A stretch of 64,000 nucleotides of DNA from positions 245,385 to 309,384 of the forward strand of contig NZ_ABZU01000002.1 of assembly GCF_000173655.1 (NCBI RefSeq), written 5' to 3'. Positions 53,173-62,224 of the stretch are shown here, piece by piece; the first letter of the stretch is position 1; every line of letters starts with the position of its first letter. Under the pieces are notes generated by a model. It saw nothing but the letters and a program-made list of their open reading frames with translations, was not told the origin of the DNA and searched no databases. The stretch comes from Corynebacterium amycolatum SK46 (GTDB lineage Bacteria > Actinomycetota > Actinomycetes > Mycobacteriales > Mycobacteriaceae). A program made the position numbers and the translations under genes.

Positions 53173-53868
53173 CTAGTCCTCGAACTTGTAACCCAAGCCG
53201 CGAACGGTGACCAGGAACTCCGGCGAGGAAGGATTGCGCTCGATCTTGGAGCGCAGGCGCTTGATGTGTACGTCCAGCGTCTTAGTGTCGCCGACGTAGT
53301 CGGAGCCCCAGACGCGGTCGATGAGCTGGCCACGAGTGAGCACACGGCCGCGGTTGCGCAGCAAGTACTCCAGCAGGTCGAATTCCTTGAGCGGCATTGC
53401 GACATCATCACCGTCAACGGTGACTACGTGGCGCTCGACATCCAGTACAACCGGGCCGCCGCGCAAGACCTCCTCGTAGAGATCCTCGACGTCGTCGGAG
53501 TCGTCGTGGCGACCGCGGCGCAGCACAGCTCGAATACGGGCAATAAGTTCCCGAGAGGAATACGGCTTGGTCACATAGTCATCCGCACCAATTTCAAGGC
53601 CGACGACCTTGTCAATCTCAGTGTCACGGGCGGTGACCATAATCACTGGGACAGAGGACTTTAAGCGGATGTTTTTGCAGACCTCGGTGCCGCTCATACC
53701 TGGCAGCATGAGGTCCAGCAGCACAATGTCCGGTTCTGCCTTGGAGAATTCTGCAAGTGCTTCCTGACCGTCAGCGGCCATCCGCACCTCGAATCCCTCG
53801 CGCTGCAGCAGAAACGCAAGCGGCTCCGCCAAAGCCGTCTCGTCTTCGACAATAAGTACCTCAGTCAC
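53173..53868 (-). CDS. regX3: Response regulator RegX3
   Basis: OmpR/PhoB-type regulator of 231 residues. The receiver has acidic residues in IVEDE, Asp ~52 (LLDLMLPGMSG) and Lys in VTKPYSSREL. The winged-helix DNA-binding domain ends DVHIKRLRSKIERNPSSP and GLGYKFED. In actinobacteria it controls the response to phosphate limitation with SenX3. The senX3 stop lies three bases upstream, so the pair is one transcript. Confidence 0.95.
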   Translation of the reverse strand: MTEVLIVEDETALAEPLAFLLQREGFEVRMAADGQEALAEFSKAEPDIVLLDLMLPGMSGTEVCKNIRLKSSVPVIMVTARDTEIDKVVGLEIGADDYVTKPYSSRELIARIRAVLRRGRHDDSDDVEDLYEEVLRGGPVVLDVERHVVTVDGDDVAMPLKEFDLLEYLLRNRGRVLTRGQLIDRVWGSDYVGDTKTLDVHIKRLRSKIERNPSSPEFLVTVRGLGYKFED

Positions 53869-53871
53869 GGA

Positions 53872-55179
53872 TTACTTCATTCCTTCCTTGGAATCCTTGT
53901 TCTGGGAATCCTTATCCTTGCCACGGGTTTTGCCCGAACCTCGCTGCGCGTTTTTCTTAGCCTCAATTTTACCCGCTGGCGGGGTGTGGCCGATTGGCAA
54001 ACGTGCAGATGCATCGCCATCATTCGACGCGGAACTGTTCTTTTCCATCAGCGGGAGCTCAATGGTAAAGGTCGATCCTGTGCCCAGCCGACTCCACAGC
54101 TTGACGGTTCCCTTGTGATTCGCTGCAACGTGCTTAACAATTGCCAAGCCCAGACCTGTACCGCCTGTCGCCCGCGAGCGTGCCTTATCCGCACGGAAGA
54201 AGCGTTCGAAGATGCGCTTCTGGTTCGCCTGGGAAATGCCGATACCGCGGTCAGTGACGCGGATAGCGACGGTGTCGTTATCCTCCTTGACCGCAGTCAC
54301 GGATACAGGCGTAGCCTCTGGCGAGTAGTTGATGGCGTTTGAAATCAGGTTGGACACCGCTGTGATCAGCAGGCTGCGTTCACCTTCAACGACCAAATCC
54401 GGCTCACAGTCAACGGTGATTTCAATACCCGCCTGCTCCGAGAGCATCTGATTACGACGCACAGCTCCCTGGACGATCTCTTCAACCTTCACGGGAGACA
54501 TGTCCGGCAGTGGCTCCGCCCCCTGCAGCTTCGACAGCGAGATGAGCTCCGTAATCATTGTCGACATTCGCTTGGACTCCTGCGTCAGACTCTCACTAAA
54601 GTGACGCACGGCGACCGGGTCGTCGGTAGCTTCATTCAGCGCCTCGACCAAGAGGCTGATGGCACCTACCGGGGTCTTGAGCTCGTGGGAAACGTTAGCC
54701 ACAAAGTCACGTCGCGCGGCCTCCATACGGGCCTGTTCGGAGACATCCGCCGCATAAATCACCACAAAACGGTCGTCCACCAGTGACAACGGAGTTAGCT
54801 GACAGCGGACAATCGTGTCCGGCGCCCCCGCCCGGCGCGACGGCAGCACCAGCGTTAGCTCCTGGTCCTCCTGCGAGTCAAAGACCTTGACCGCGGCTTC
54901 CCAGCCCACGTCATTCAGGCGGCGCTCATACACCAGCCCCAGCTTGTGCGCCATGGAGTTCGACAAAATCAAATCACGTGAGATGTCAACGACCACCACA
55001 CCCGTCGGAGACTTCTGAATGGCCAGGTGCATGACCTGCGCCATAGTGGTTATTGAACTTTCCTCGTCGCTCTTCTGACGCCGAGCGGCGTTATAGGCAC
55101 CCGAGACAACTCCACCAAGAATCAGCACAGCTGCCATAACCGCAGCACCTAATAGAGCGGCGATAATGATTTTTGACAC
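53872..55179 (-). CDS. senX3: Sensor histidine kinase SenX3
   Basis: Protein of 435 residues: one N-terminal membrane segment (about 4-28), a PAS-like domain (~50-145), HisKA with phospho-acceptor His ~165 (DFVANVSHELKTPVGA), and HATPase_c with N box NLISNAINYSP, RVTDRGIGIS and GTGLGLAIVKHV. The last ~50 residues are Lys/Gly/Asp-rich and disordered. It works with RegX3 and, in mycobacteria, PhoU/Pst. The upstream gap to gpmA is ~130 bases. Confidence 0.94.
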   Translation of the reverse strand: MSKIIIAALLGAAVMAAVLILGGVVSGAYNAARRQKSDEESSITTMAQVMHLAIQKSPTGVVVVDISRDLILSNSMAHKLGLVYERRLNDVGWEAAVKVFDSQEDQELTLVLPSRRAGAPDTIVRCQLTPLSLVDDRFVVIYAADVSEQARMEAARRDFVANVSHELKTPVGAISLLVEALNEATDDPVAVRHFSESLTQESKRMSTMITELISLSKLQGAEPLPDMSPVKVEEIVQGAVRRNQMLSEQAGIEITVDCEPDLVVEGERSLLITAVSNLISNAINYSPEATPVSVTAVKEDNDTVAIRVTDRGIGISQANQKRIFERFFRADKARSRATGGTGLGLAIVKHVAANHKGTVKLWSRLGTGSTFTIELPLMEKNSSASNDGDASARLPIGHTPPAGKIEAKKNAQRGSGKTRGKDKDSQNKDSKEGMK

Positions 55180-55310
55180 GGGTCTTACCCTAAGCTCTTT
55201 TCACAGTCCGCGCGCGCTGAAAAATCATTGCGCTAGCTAGCTCTAAATAGACCAAGGAGCACAGCCCCACTTGGCTGCGCCCCTTATCGGCCTATCAAAC
55301 ACCTACATAT

Positions 55311-56057
55311 TTACTTGTTGCCCTGAGCAGCAACAGCAGCAGCACCTGCAGCTGCAGCTTCCGGATCCAGGTAGGTGCCACCCGGGTTCAAAACCTTGCC
55401 CTCAGCATCAAAATCGTAAACCAGCGGGATACCGGTCGGGATGTTCAGAGCGGCAATGTCCTCGTCCGAGATGTTGTCCAGGTGCTTGACCAGTGCACGC
55501 AGGGAGTTACCGTGGGCTGCCACCATGACAGTCTCACCGGCCTTCAGACGCGGCAGGATTTCCTCTTCAAAGTAAGGAATGAAACGCTTGACGACGTCCA
55601 AGAGGCACTCCGTGCGCGGAACCTCATCCAGGTTGGCGTAACGCGGGTCATTAGCCTGTGAGAACTCGCTGTCATCCGAGAGCTCCGGCGGCGGAGTGTC
55701 GTAGGAACGACGCCAGGACATGAACTGGTCCTCACCGTACTTCTCCTTGGTCTCTGCCTTGTTCAGACCCTGCAGAGCACCGTAGTGGCGCTCGTTCAGA
55801 CGCCAGTCACGGATAACCGGAATCCACAACAGGTCAGCGGTATCCAGGGCAATGTGTGCGGTGTTAATTGCGCGACGCAGCAGCGACGTGTAGAGAACCT
55901 GCGGCTTCAGGCCTGCCTCTACGAGCAGCTCACCGGCACGTACTGCCTCAGCGCGGCCCTTGTCGGTCAGTGCAACGTCGACCCAGCCCGTGAACTGGTT
56001 GGATGCGTTCCACTCACTCTGGCCATGACGGACAAGAATCAGTTTTCCATTGCTCAT
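55311..56057 (-). CDS. gpmA: 2,3-bisphosphoglycerate-dependent phosphoglycerate mutase
   Basis: Protein of 248 residues, glycolytic interconversion of 3- and 2-phosphoglycerate. The phospho-His is in [38 protein letters not shown] carries the catalytic Glu, and [12 protein letters not shown] the second His. The C-terminus is Ala-rich. Position between mshA and senX3 matches M. tuberculosis gpm1. Confidence 0.97.
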   Translation of the reverse strand: MSNGKLILVRHGQSEWNASNQFTGWVDVALTDKGRAEAVRAGELLVEAGLKPQVLYTSLLRRAINTAHIALDTADLLWIPVIRDWRLNERHYGALQGLNKAETKEKYGEDQFMSWRRSYDTPPPELSDDSEFSQANDPRYANLDEVPRTECLLDVVKRFIPYFEEEILPRLKAGETVMVAAHGNSLRALVKHLDNISDEDIAALNIPTGIPLVYDFDAEGKVLNPGGTYLDPEAAAAGAAAVAAQGNK

Positions 56058-56127
56058 ACCCCCAATTGTGCCCCAAAACTGGAAAGCCCGCCGTTCGTTG
56101 CCCCGCTATGTGGGTTGCTACCCCCGG

Positions 56128-56613
56128 CTACTCAACCATGTGGCGGAACTGCTCCAGATTGGCCAGGTTTTCCCCACGGTCAACCCGCCACTCCCACTCG
56201 CGCTTAATTGCCGATGCAAAGCCGCGTTCGAGGATCTGGTTGAAGTCCCCATCGGCCGTCTCCAGCAGCTGACCGAGGAGGCGGTCGAGATCATCGTCGG
56301 AAAGCTGAGCCGGCAGTTGACCGACCAGGTAGATGTCGCCGGCGGCATCGATGGTGTAACCGATGCCGAACAGGCGGCGGTTGCGCTGCAGCAACCACTT
56401 GTAGACGGCCTCGTGGTTTTCTTCGACCGCGCGACAGACGAAGGCTTCGACGCGAAGGGAGTCGGGTGCCGGGATGAGACCGACGACAGTCTTGAGCTTC
56501 TTTTTACCAGGCAGGACCACCACGGCGGCATTGTCTGCAATACCATGCTCGACACCGAGGCGTTCCAGCTGCTCACCTAGGGCTTTCAGCTGTACTTGGA
56601 TGTCCGTGCTCAT
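56128..56613 (-). CDS. YbjN domain-containing protein
   Basis: Protein of 161 residues in the YbjN (bacterial sensory transduction regulator-like) group: an alpha/beta fold resembling type III secretion chaperones, with VCRAVEENHEAVYKWLLQRN and GDIYLVGQLPAQLSDDDLDR typical. The homologue (Rv0487) sits in the same place between mshA and gpm1. The molecular role is unknown. Confidence 0.85.
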   Translation of the reverse strand: MSTDIQVQLKALGEQLERLGVEHGIADNAAVVVLPGKKKLKTVVGLIPAPDSLRVEAFVCRAVEENHEAVYKWLLQRNRRLFGIGYTIDAAGDIYLVGQLPAQLSDDDLDRLLGQLLETADGDFNQILERGFASAIKREWEWRVDRGENLANLEQFRHMVE

Positions 56614-56672
56614 CGTGAATCATCTCCCTGCTTTTGTGGCTACGGCCCTGGCGATACTGAAGCTAACGAAAC

Positions 56673-58016
56673 CTACCGGGAGCCGCCCGCATCCCGGATA
56701 GAGCCGGGACAGTTTTCCTTTTGGAGTTCGGTTCGATGATAGACATCAGCCAACCGGTCCACGGTCTTTTGCCAGGAAAACTCCAAGGAGTGCTCGCGCG
56801 CTTGGGTGGCCAATTTAATGCGCAGCTCGTCGTCCTCCACCAGGCGACCGAGGGCATCGGCCCAGGCTGCGGGCTCGTGACCGTCGACAAGCAAACCGCT
56901 GCCCCCATCGTCGACAGCGATGGAGAGCCCGCCAACATTCGCCGCGACAACGGGAGTGCCGGTGGCCTGAGCCTCCATTGCCACCAACCCGAAGGTTTCA
57001 TTGTAACTGGGCACGGCGACAATATCTGCGGCCTGGTAAAGCTTCGCCAGGTCCTGCGGCGGACGTGGGGGCATGAAACGGACCAGGTGATCGATCCCCT
57101 CTTCCGCGGCGAGGTTGGTGAATTCGTCGGGCGCGTGCAGCCCAGAACCGGACAGTCCACCGCAGATGATCACTCGGACATTAGTGGCGGGATGGCGACG
57201 CATGAGCTCGCCAACACCGCGCAGCAATACCTGCGGGCCCTTCAGCCGCTGCAGCCTACCGACGAACAAAATGACCTTAGTGTGCAACGGGATGCCCAAC
57301 TCACGACGGGACCGTTCAGTGGCACGATCACTGCCCGGCGAAAAGAGCTCCACGTCCACCCCGGGCGGCACGACATTGATGCGCCACGGGTCGGCATCGT
57401 GAAGATCCGCGAGCTGCTTAGCCTCGGCATCGGTGTTGACGATGAGCCGGCACGCATTGTCCACAATCTGCTGCTCACAGATACGACGCGACTCAGGCTC
57501 CGGCGTATCCCCCTCCGCCAGATGGAGATTCTTCACTGCCGCCAGCGTGTGCGCCGTGTGCACAAACGGAATGTCAAGCAAATCCGACAGCAGCCACCCC
57601 ACCTGGCCAGAGAGCCAGTAGTGCGAATGAATCAGGTCGTATTCAATCCCCTGTTTGCGGGAGAATTCAATGACCCCACCGGCAAAGGCCGGCATCTGCG
57701 TAGCCAGGTCTGACTTCTCCAGCCCCTCATATGGACCAGCCACGATGTTGATGACACGGAAGTTCTCGCTGACCTGAATCACCGGCCCATCGCTGGAACG
57801 CGTGGCGCGAGTGAAAACATCCACCTTCACACCGCGTCGCGCCAGCTCCTCGCAGGTGCGCAGCACGTAGACATTCATGCCACCAGCGTCACCGATTCCC
57901 GGTTGCTCCAGCGGAGAGGTATGCATGGAGATCATCGCGATGCGGTTCGGCCACGCCGGGGTGTTAGAGGTGGCTGCGTCTGCGCCTGCCGTTGCCGCCG
58001 GAAATGTTTCGCTCAT
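56673..58016 (-). CDS. mshA: D-inositol-3-phosphate glycosyltransferase
   Basis: GT4-family enzyme of 447 residues that transfers GlcNAc to inositol-3-phosphate, first step of mycothiol synthesis. [20 protein letters not shown] at the N-terminus is specific for MshA; HSHYWLSG and the EX7E motif in [11 protein letters not shown] bind substrate and nucleotide sugar. ATG 58016 is used. The C-terminal ~20 residues are polar and variable. Mycothiol supplies thiol redox buffering in actinobacteria. Confidence 0.96.
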   Translation of the reverse strand: MSETFPAATAGADAATSNTPAWPNRIAMISMHTSPLEQPGIGDAGGMNVYVLRTCEELARRGVKVDVFTRATRSSDGPVIQVSENFRVINIVAGPYEGLEKSDLATQMPAFAGGVIEFSRKQGIEYDLIHSHYWLSGQVGWLLSDLLDIPFVHTAHTLAAVKNLHLAEGDTPEPESRRICEQQIVDNACRLIVNTDAEAKQLADLHDADPWRINVVPPGVDVELFSPGSDRATERSRRELGIPLHTKVILFVGRLQRLKGPQVLLRGVGELMRRHPATNVRVIICGGLSGSGLHAPDEFTNLAAEEGIDHLVRFMPPRPPQDLAKLYQAADIVAVPSYNETFGLVAMEAQATGTPVVAANVGGLSIAVDDGGSGLLVDGHEPAAWADALGRLVEDDELRIKLATQAREHSLEFSWQKTVDRLADVYHRTELQKENCPGSIRDAGGSR

Positions 58017-58123
58017 ACTGCCCAGAGTGCCTATGCCAGGGGCAACCCTGCAAATGAGTACCTCAAATACGTGTATCGGAATTCCGGCACCGCACTGCGA
58101 CGTACGGCACAATAGAGGTCGAT

Positions 58124-58141
58124 ACCTACTACGTCGTAGGT
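58124..58141 (+). promoter_or_regulatory. Palindromic operator candidate ahead of acyl-CoA synthetase
   Basis: ACCTACTACGTCGTAGGT is an 18-base palindrome with one mismatched pair. It directly abuts a TATTAT -10-like hexamer (58142-58147), where a bound TetR-type repressor would block RNA polymerase. An AGGAGGA ribosome-binding site precedes the ATG 54 bases further on. Confidence 0.55.
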
Positions 58142-58194
58142 TATTATCACCTCACGACATAGTCAGGCGATCAACAAAAACCTAGGAGGACCCC

Positions 58195-60030
58195 ATGACC
58201 GATACATCCAGCTCACGCGCTGAAAATGACTCCACCCCAGCCCACGGTTCCACACCCAACGCTGCGGTTTCCAAGGCCTGGCTGAACCTGTATCCGGAGT
58301 GGACTCCACCCCACATCGACTACAACTTCGACACCCTCCTAGACGTCTACCGCCACACTCTGAGCAACCACCCACGCCGCAAGGCACTGACCTTCTTCGG
58401 CCGCTCCACCTCCTATGCTGAGCTGGATGCCAAGGTCCGCAGCGTTGCCGCCGGCCTGCGCGCCCTCGGCGTGCGCAAGGGCGATTGCGTGGCACTGCTC
58501 ATGCCGAACTGCCCGCAGCATGTCATCGCCTACTGGGCAGTTCTGCATCTCGGGGCTGTTGCCGTAGAGCACAACCCCCTCTACACCGCCCACGAACTGC
58601 GCCACCCGTTCAACGACCACGGCGCCCGCTTTGCCATCTGCTGGGACAAGATTGTCCCCGTACTTGAAGACCTTCGCAACAACACCCCGCTCGAGACCAT
58701 CATCGCGGTCAACATGCTGCAGGACCTGCCGTTTGTCATGCGCACCGCCCTGTCGATCCCGCTGCCGAAACTCCGCGCCGCCCGCGCTAAGCTGCACTCC
58801 TCCGCACCGCAGGTCATGGGTTTTGACGCTTTGCTTCACGACGCCGTCGGCGGAGACGGCCACGACCTCCAGGCCGATGAATCCATCACTGCCGATGACA
58901 CCGCAGTGATGATGTACACCTCTGGCACCACGGGCTCACCAAAGGGCGCGCAGCTGAGCCACCGCGGGCTGGTCGCCAACATTCTGCAGGGTAAGGCCTG
59001 GGTGCCAGGCCTTGGCAAGGAGCGGGAAATCTCCCTCGGCGTTCTGCCGATGTTCCATGCCTACGGCCTGACCATTGTCACCAACTTGTCCATGCTGATT
59101 GGCGCTGAACTGGTGCTGGTGCCGGCACCGGAGATTCCGCTGATTATGAAGGTGATGAAGAACAACCGCCCGACATGGGTGCCTGGTGTGCCGACTCTCT
59201 ACGAGAAGATTGTCGAAGCCGCCGAGCGGGATAATGTCGACCTCTCTGGCGTGAAGTTCGCCTTCTGTGGCGCCGCTACCCTGCCGGTTTCCCTCGTGCA
59301 GAAGTGGGAGAAACTCACAGGCGGGCGCCTTGTCGAGGGCTACGGCCTCACCGAAACCTCGCCGATTATCGTCGGCAACCCAATGGACGGCAACCGCCGC
59401 CCGGGCTACGTTGGCCTGCCATTCCCTGACACCGAGGTCGCCATCGTTGACCCCGAAGATTCCACCAAACTCCGCGCTGACGGCGAGGAGGGCGAGGTTA
59501 TCGTCCGAGGCCCACAGGTTTTCGCCGGCTATCTCAACCTCCCGGAGGCAACGGAGAAGTCCTTCACCGATGGGCCTGCTGAGCTTCCCGCTGGCGATCG
59601 TTGGTACCGCACCGGCGATGTCGGAGTCATGGAGTCGGACGGCTTCATCAAGCTGGTTGCCCGCATCAAGGAGGTCATCATCACCGGTGGCTTCAATGTC
59701 TACCCGGCCGAGGTCGAGGAAGTACTGCTCTCCCACCCGGACATCACCGATGCCACGGTCGTCGGCCTGCCAAAGAGCGACGGTTCCGAGATGGTCGTGG
59801 CCGCCATCACCCTTGCTGACTACGCCCGACTGGATTCCGACGCCTACCGCGACCACTGCTACGACAACCTGACCCGGTACAAGGTGCCGCGCGCATTCTT
59901 CCACCTGGAGGAACTACCTCGCGACCAGATGGGCAAGGTCCGCCGCCGCGATGTCCGCGACGTGCTGCTCACGCAGCTGGAACAGAAGGGCCAGAGCGTC
60001 GATTCGCTTTCCCGCCGCAAGCACCATTAG
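58195..60030 (+). CDS. Long-chain fatty acid--CoA ligase (FadD-like)
   Basis: Adenylate-forming enzyme of 611 residues. The P-loop is MMYTSGTTGSPKGAQLSHRG near residue 240, followed by GYGLTETSPII, the YRTGDVGVM Asp motif, the hinge KEVIITGGFNVYPAEVEE and the catalytic Lys in DQMGKVRRR. Length and motifs fit medium/long-chain acyl-CoA synthetases; chain-length preference is unknown. It is not next to other beta-oxidation genes. A strong AGGAGGA site precedes ATG. Confidence 0.92.
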   Translation: MTDTSSSRAENDSTPAHGSTPNAAVSKAWLNLYPEWTPPHIDYNFDTLLDVYRHTLSNHPRRKALTFFGRSTSYAELDAKVRSVAAGLRALGVRKGDCVALLMPNCPQHVIAYWAVLHLGAVAVEHNPLYTAHELRHPFNDHGARFAICWDKIVPVLEDLRNNTPLETIIAVNMLQDLPFVMRTALSIPLPKLRAARAKLHSSAPQVMGFDALLHDAVGGDGHDLQADESITADDTAVMMYTSGTTGSPKGAQLSHRGLVANILQGKAWVPGLGKEREISLGVLPMFHAYGLTIVTNLSMLIGAELVLVPAPEIPLIMKVMKNNRPTWVPGVPTLYEKIVEAAERDNVDLSGVKFAFCGAATLPVSLVQKWEKLTGGRLVEGYGLTETSPIIVGNPMDGNRRPGYVGLPFPDTEVAIVDPEDSTKLRADGEEGEVIVRGPQVFAGYLNLPEATEKSFTDGPAELPAGDRWYRTGDVGVMESDGFIKLVARIKEVIITGGFNVYPAEVEEVLLSHPDITDATVVGLPKSDGSEMVVAAITLADYARLDSDAYRDHCYDNLTRYKVPRAFFHLEELPRDQMGKVRRRDVRDVLLTQLEQKGQSVDSLSRRKHH

Positions 60031-60117
60031 TTCACGGTGGTTTTGTAGTTGGGATAGGGGCCTGGGTAGAGCTGGCTCCTATCCCCTTAAGGCGAATCCC
60101 CGGCTCCCCCCCCAAAA

Positions 60118-60214
60118 AAACTTAGTGACTAGGTTTCCCCCAAACTTAGTGACTAGGTTTAAGGCAAAAAACTGCGGGTGAATACTATTCACGCGACATA
60201 GACCTAGTCACTTT
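60118..60214. repeat. AGTGACTAGGTTT direct and inverted repeats
   Basis: A 19-base unit AAACTTAGTGACTAGGTTT occurs at 60118-60136 and 60142-60160, and AGACCTAGTCACTTT at 60200-60214 is a near-inverse copy. GTGAATA/TATTCAC (60178-60192) forms a small palindrome between them. It lies in the 333-base gap between the acyl-CoA synthetase and murB; nothing else was seen there. The arm resembles that at 11826-11850. Confidence 0.75.
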
Positions 60215-60363
60215 CTCTATCCTCGCCCTTGAGAGAAGGCCCGGGAGCACAAGCTGAGGACTACCCAGCGGTTCTGTCAGCTCCAGCGACCCCGCCAGCC
60301 CCATCAGTCACGCCAGCCTCTCCATCCCCGCCCCCCACTGGCCATCAGCCACCCGCCGCGGGC

Positions 60364-61587
60364 CTAATCGATGCTCACGCCGACCCACACCGGCTCGGGC
60401 ACCAGGGTCACGCCGAAGGCCTTTTCCACACCAGCGCGCACATCACGCGCCAAAGCCACCAAGTCGGCGGCGGTCGTAGGCGTACCATCGCCGGACTCCC
60501 CGCGGTTGGTCAGGGCAAGAGTGTGCTTAGTCGACAGTCGCGCGGGCGCACCGTCCCCGGGGTAGCCCTTGGGGAACCCGGCGCGCTCGATAAGCCACGC
60601 CGCCGAGAGCTTCACGGCCCCCTCGTGGCCGGGACCAGCGGGGAATGCGGGCATATTCGCGGCCTCATCAGCCCCACGCAGCGAGGCAACCTTTGCGCGC
60701 ACGGTCTCCACCGAGTTCTCCGGAATGATCGGGTTGGTAAAGAAAGAACCCGCCGACCAGGTATCGCGGTCAGCATCTTCGAGCACCATACCCTTGCCCC
60801 GCCGCAGCTCAAGCACCTTTTCGCGCACCAGCTCAGCCGGCCTGCGAATCTCGCCCGCCGCAGCCTCGGCCTCATCAACGCCCAGGCGCCGCGCCAGTTC
60901 GCCATAGCGAAGTGGCGCGGACGTCCCATCCACACTGAGCTCGAACCGCACGGCCAGCACCACTGCCCGTGCAGTGAACTTCAGGTTCGAGTAGCGGTAG
61001 GAAAGGTCGAGAGACTCCGGTTCCACCCACTCGACCGAGCCGGTTGCGCGATCGTAAAGCTGCACCGCGTCCAGGACCTGCGACACCTCAGCGCCATAGG
61101 CGCCAACGTTTTGCACCGGTGTGGCTCCGGCCGATCCCGGAATACCCGACAGGCATTCCAGGCCACCAAAACCTGCGTCGACACTCATCTCCACGACCTC
61201 ATCCCAGACCGCACCGGCCTCGGCCTCCACGATTGCCGACACGGACTCCAGCCCGTGTCCGCGAGTGCTCATGGTTACGTTGTCAGCCTCGATCACCACA
61301 GCTACCAGCGGCTCGAGTTCATCGGCCACCACCAGGTTGGATCCGCCTCCCACGATGAGGAGGGGCACGTTAGCGTCGTCAAGCGTGCGTACAACATCGA
61401 CCACAGCGTCCGTCGTGCTACACCGGACGACGGCACGCGGCACCCCGCCGAGGCGGAGCGTCGTCAAATCCGAGAAAGCGGTACGCGTGCTGAGCTCCAC
61501 CCCCTCTAGCCCCGCAAGCCCATCGATGGCTTCTTCCATGTCGGAGGTCAGGTGAATTGGGTTCGGCGATTGGTCGAGATTTTCCAC
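60364..61587 (-). CDS. murB: UDP-N-acetylenolpyruvoylglucosamine reductase
   Basis: FAD enzyme of 407 residues, second step of peptidoglycan precursor synthesis. FAD-binding GGGSNLVVADE, SGIPGSAGATPVQNVGAYGA, YRYSNLKF, and the catalytic Ser region SAGSFFTNPII are diagnostic. GTG 61587 is chosen because a TACGCT -10-like hexamer lies seven bases upstream, suggesting a leaderless message; in-frame codons continue upstream. It is divergent from the DUF2505 gene. Confidence 0.95.
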   Translation of the reverse strand: MENLDQSPNPIHLTSDMEEAIDGLAGLEGVELSTRTAFSDLTTLRLGGVPRAVVRCSTTDAVVDVVRTLDDANVPLLIVGGGSNLVVADELEPLVAVVIEADNVTMSTRGHGLESVSAIVEAEAGAVWDEVVEMSVDAGFGGLECLSGIPGSAGATPVQNVGAYGAEVSQVLDAVQLYDRATGSVEWVEPESLDLSYRYSNLKFTARAVVLAVRFELSVDGTSAPLRYGELARRLGVDEAEAAAGEIRRPAELVREKVLELRRGKGMVLEDADRDTWSAGSFFTNPIIPENSVETVRAKVASLRGADEAANMPAFPAGPGHEGAVKLSAAWLIERAGFPKGYPGDGAPARLSTKHTLALTNRGESGDGTPTTAADLVALARDVRAGVEKAFGVTLVPEPVWVGVSID

Positions 61588-61624
61588 GCCCCTAGCGTAG
61601 TGCAATTTACGTATCATCAAGCGC

Positions 61625-62122
61625 ATGACTACGACTAACACGCACACCGTCAACTTTGACCAGCCAATTGAGAAGGTTTACGAGGCCCTCACCGACGCCG
61701 GTTTCTGGGAGAAGGTCGCAAACCGTTTCTCGGCAGCTGACGGCAAGGTGGAAAAGTTCGACACCACCGACGCTGGCACCACTGTCGTGATTCGCCAGAC
61801 CGTCTCTGCTGACAAGATTCCGGCGCAGGCGCAGAAGTTCGTTAAGTCCGGGGTCGGAATGACGCGCACGTTCGTCATTAGCCCGCTTAACGACGACGGC
61901 GCGACCTCCACCGTGACCACAGAAGCTTCGGGCGTACCGGCGTCCTTCAGTGCGTCCCAGAAGCTCACCGCCCAGGGTGAAGGTTCAGTGCTGACCACCA
62001 ACTCCGAGTTCGCCATCAACGTGCCGCTGCTCGGTGGCAAGCTCGAGGAGAAGGCAGCTCCGTACCTGGAGCGCGTCCTCAACGCTGAGACCGCTGTGCT
62101 GGCGGACTACGTCGCTAAGTAG
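61625..62122 (+). CDS. DUF2505 domain-containing protein
   Basis: Protein of 165 residues with a START/SRPBCC-like pattern: HTVNFDQPIEKVYEALTDAG at the N-terminus and a long C-terminal helix ending VLADYVAK. This matches DUF2505, a lipid- or ligand-binding-type fold of unknown function common in actinobacteria beside murB. No transmembrane segments. Confidence 0.85.
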   Translation: MTTTNTHTVNFDQPIEKVYEALTDAGFWEKVANRFSAADGKVEKFDTTDAGTTVVIRQTVSADKIPAQAQKFVKSGVGMTRTFVISPLNDDGATSTVTTEASGVPASFSASQKLTAQGEGSVLTTNSEFAINVPLLGGKLEEKAAPYLERVLNAETAVLADYVAK

Positions 62123-62200
62123 GTTTGCGCAGCCGCGGCACTCCCGGGGCGACACCGAGGGGACGGATACCGGGGCGAAGAAAGGTGGTAGCGACGGAGC

Positions 62201-62211
62201 CGTCGTTAAGC
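62201..62211 (-). repeat. GCTTAACGACG dispersed motif (intergenic copy)
   Basis: Copy of the dispersed motif with A at position 5, read on the minus strand, in the 102-base gap ahead of the LmeA-like gene. Confidence 0.6.
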
Positions 62212-62224
62212 AAGACTGGGAACC

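Noticed and set aside
105..62211. GCTTNACGACG as an FtsK-orienting (KOPS) sequence
   Set aside because: Such motifs point one way along a replichore; here the copies occur on both strands without clear bias. A whole-chromosome count would be needed to revisit this.
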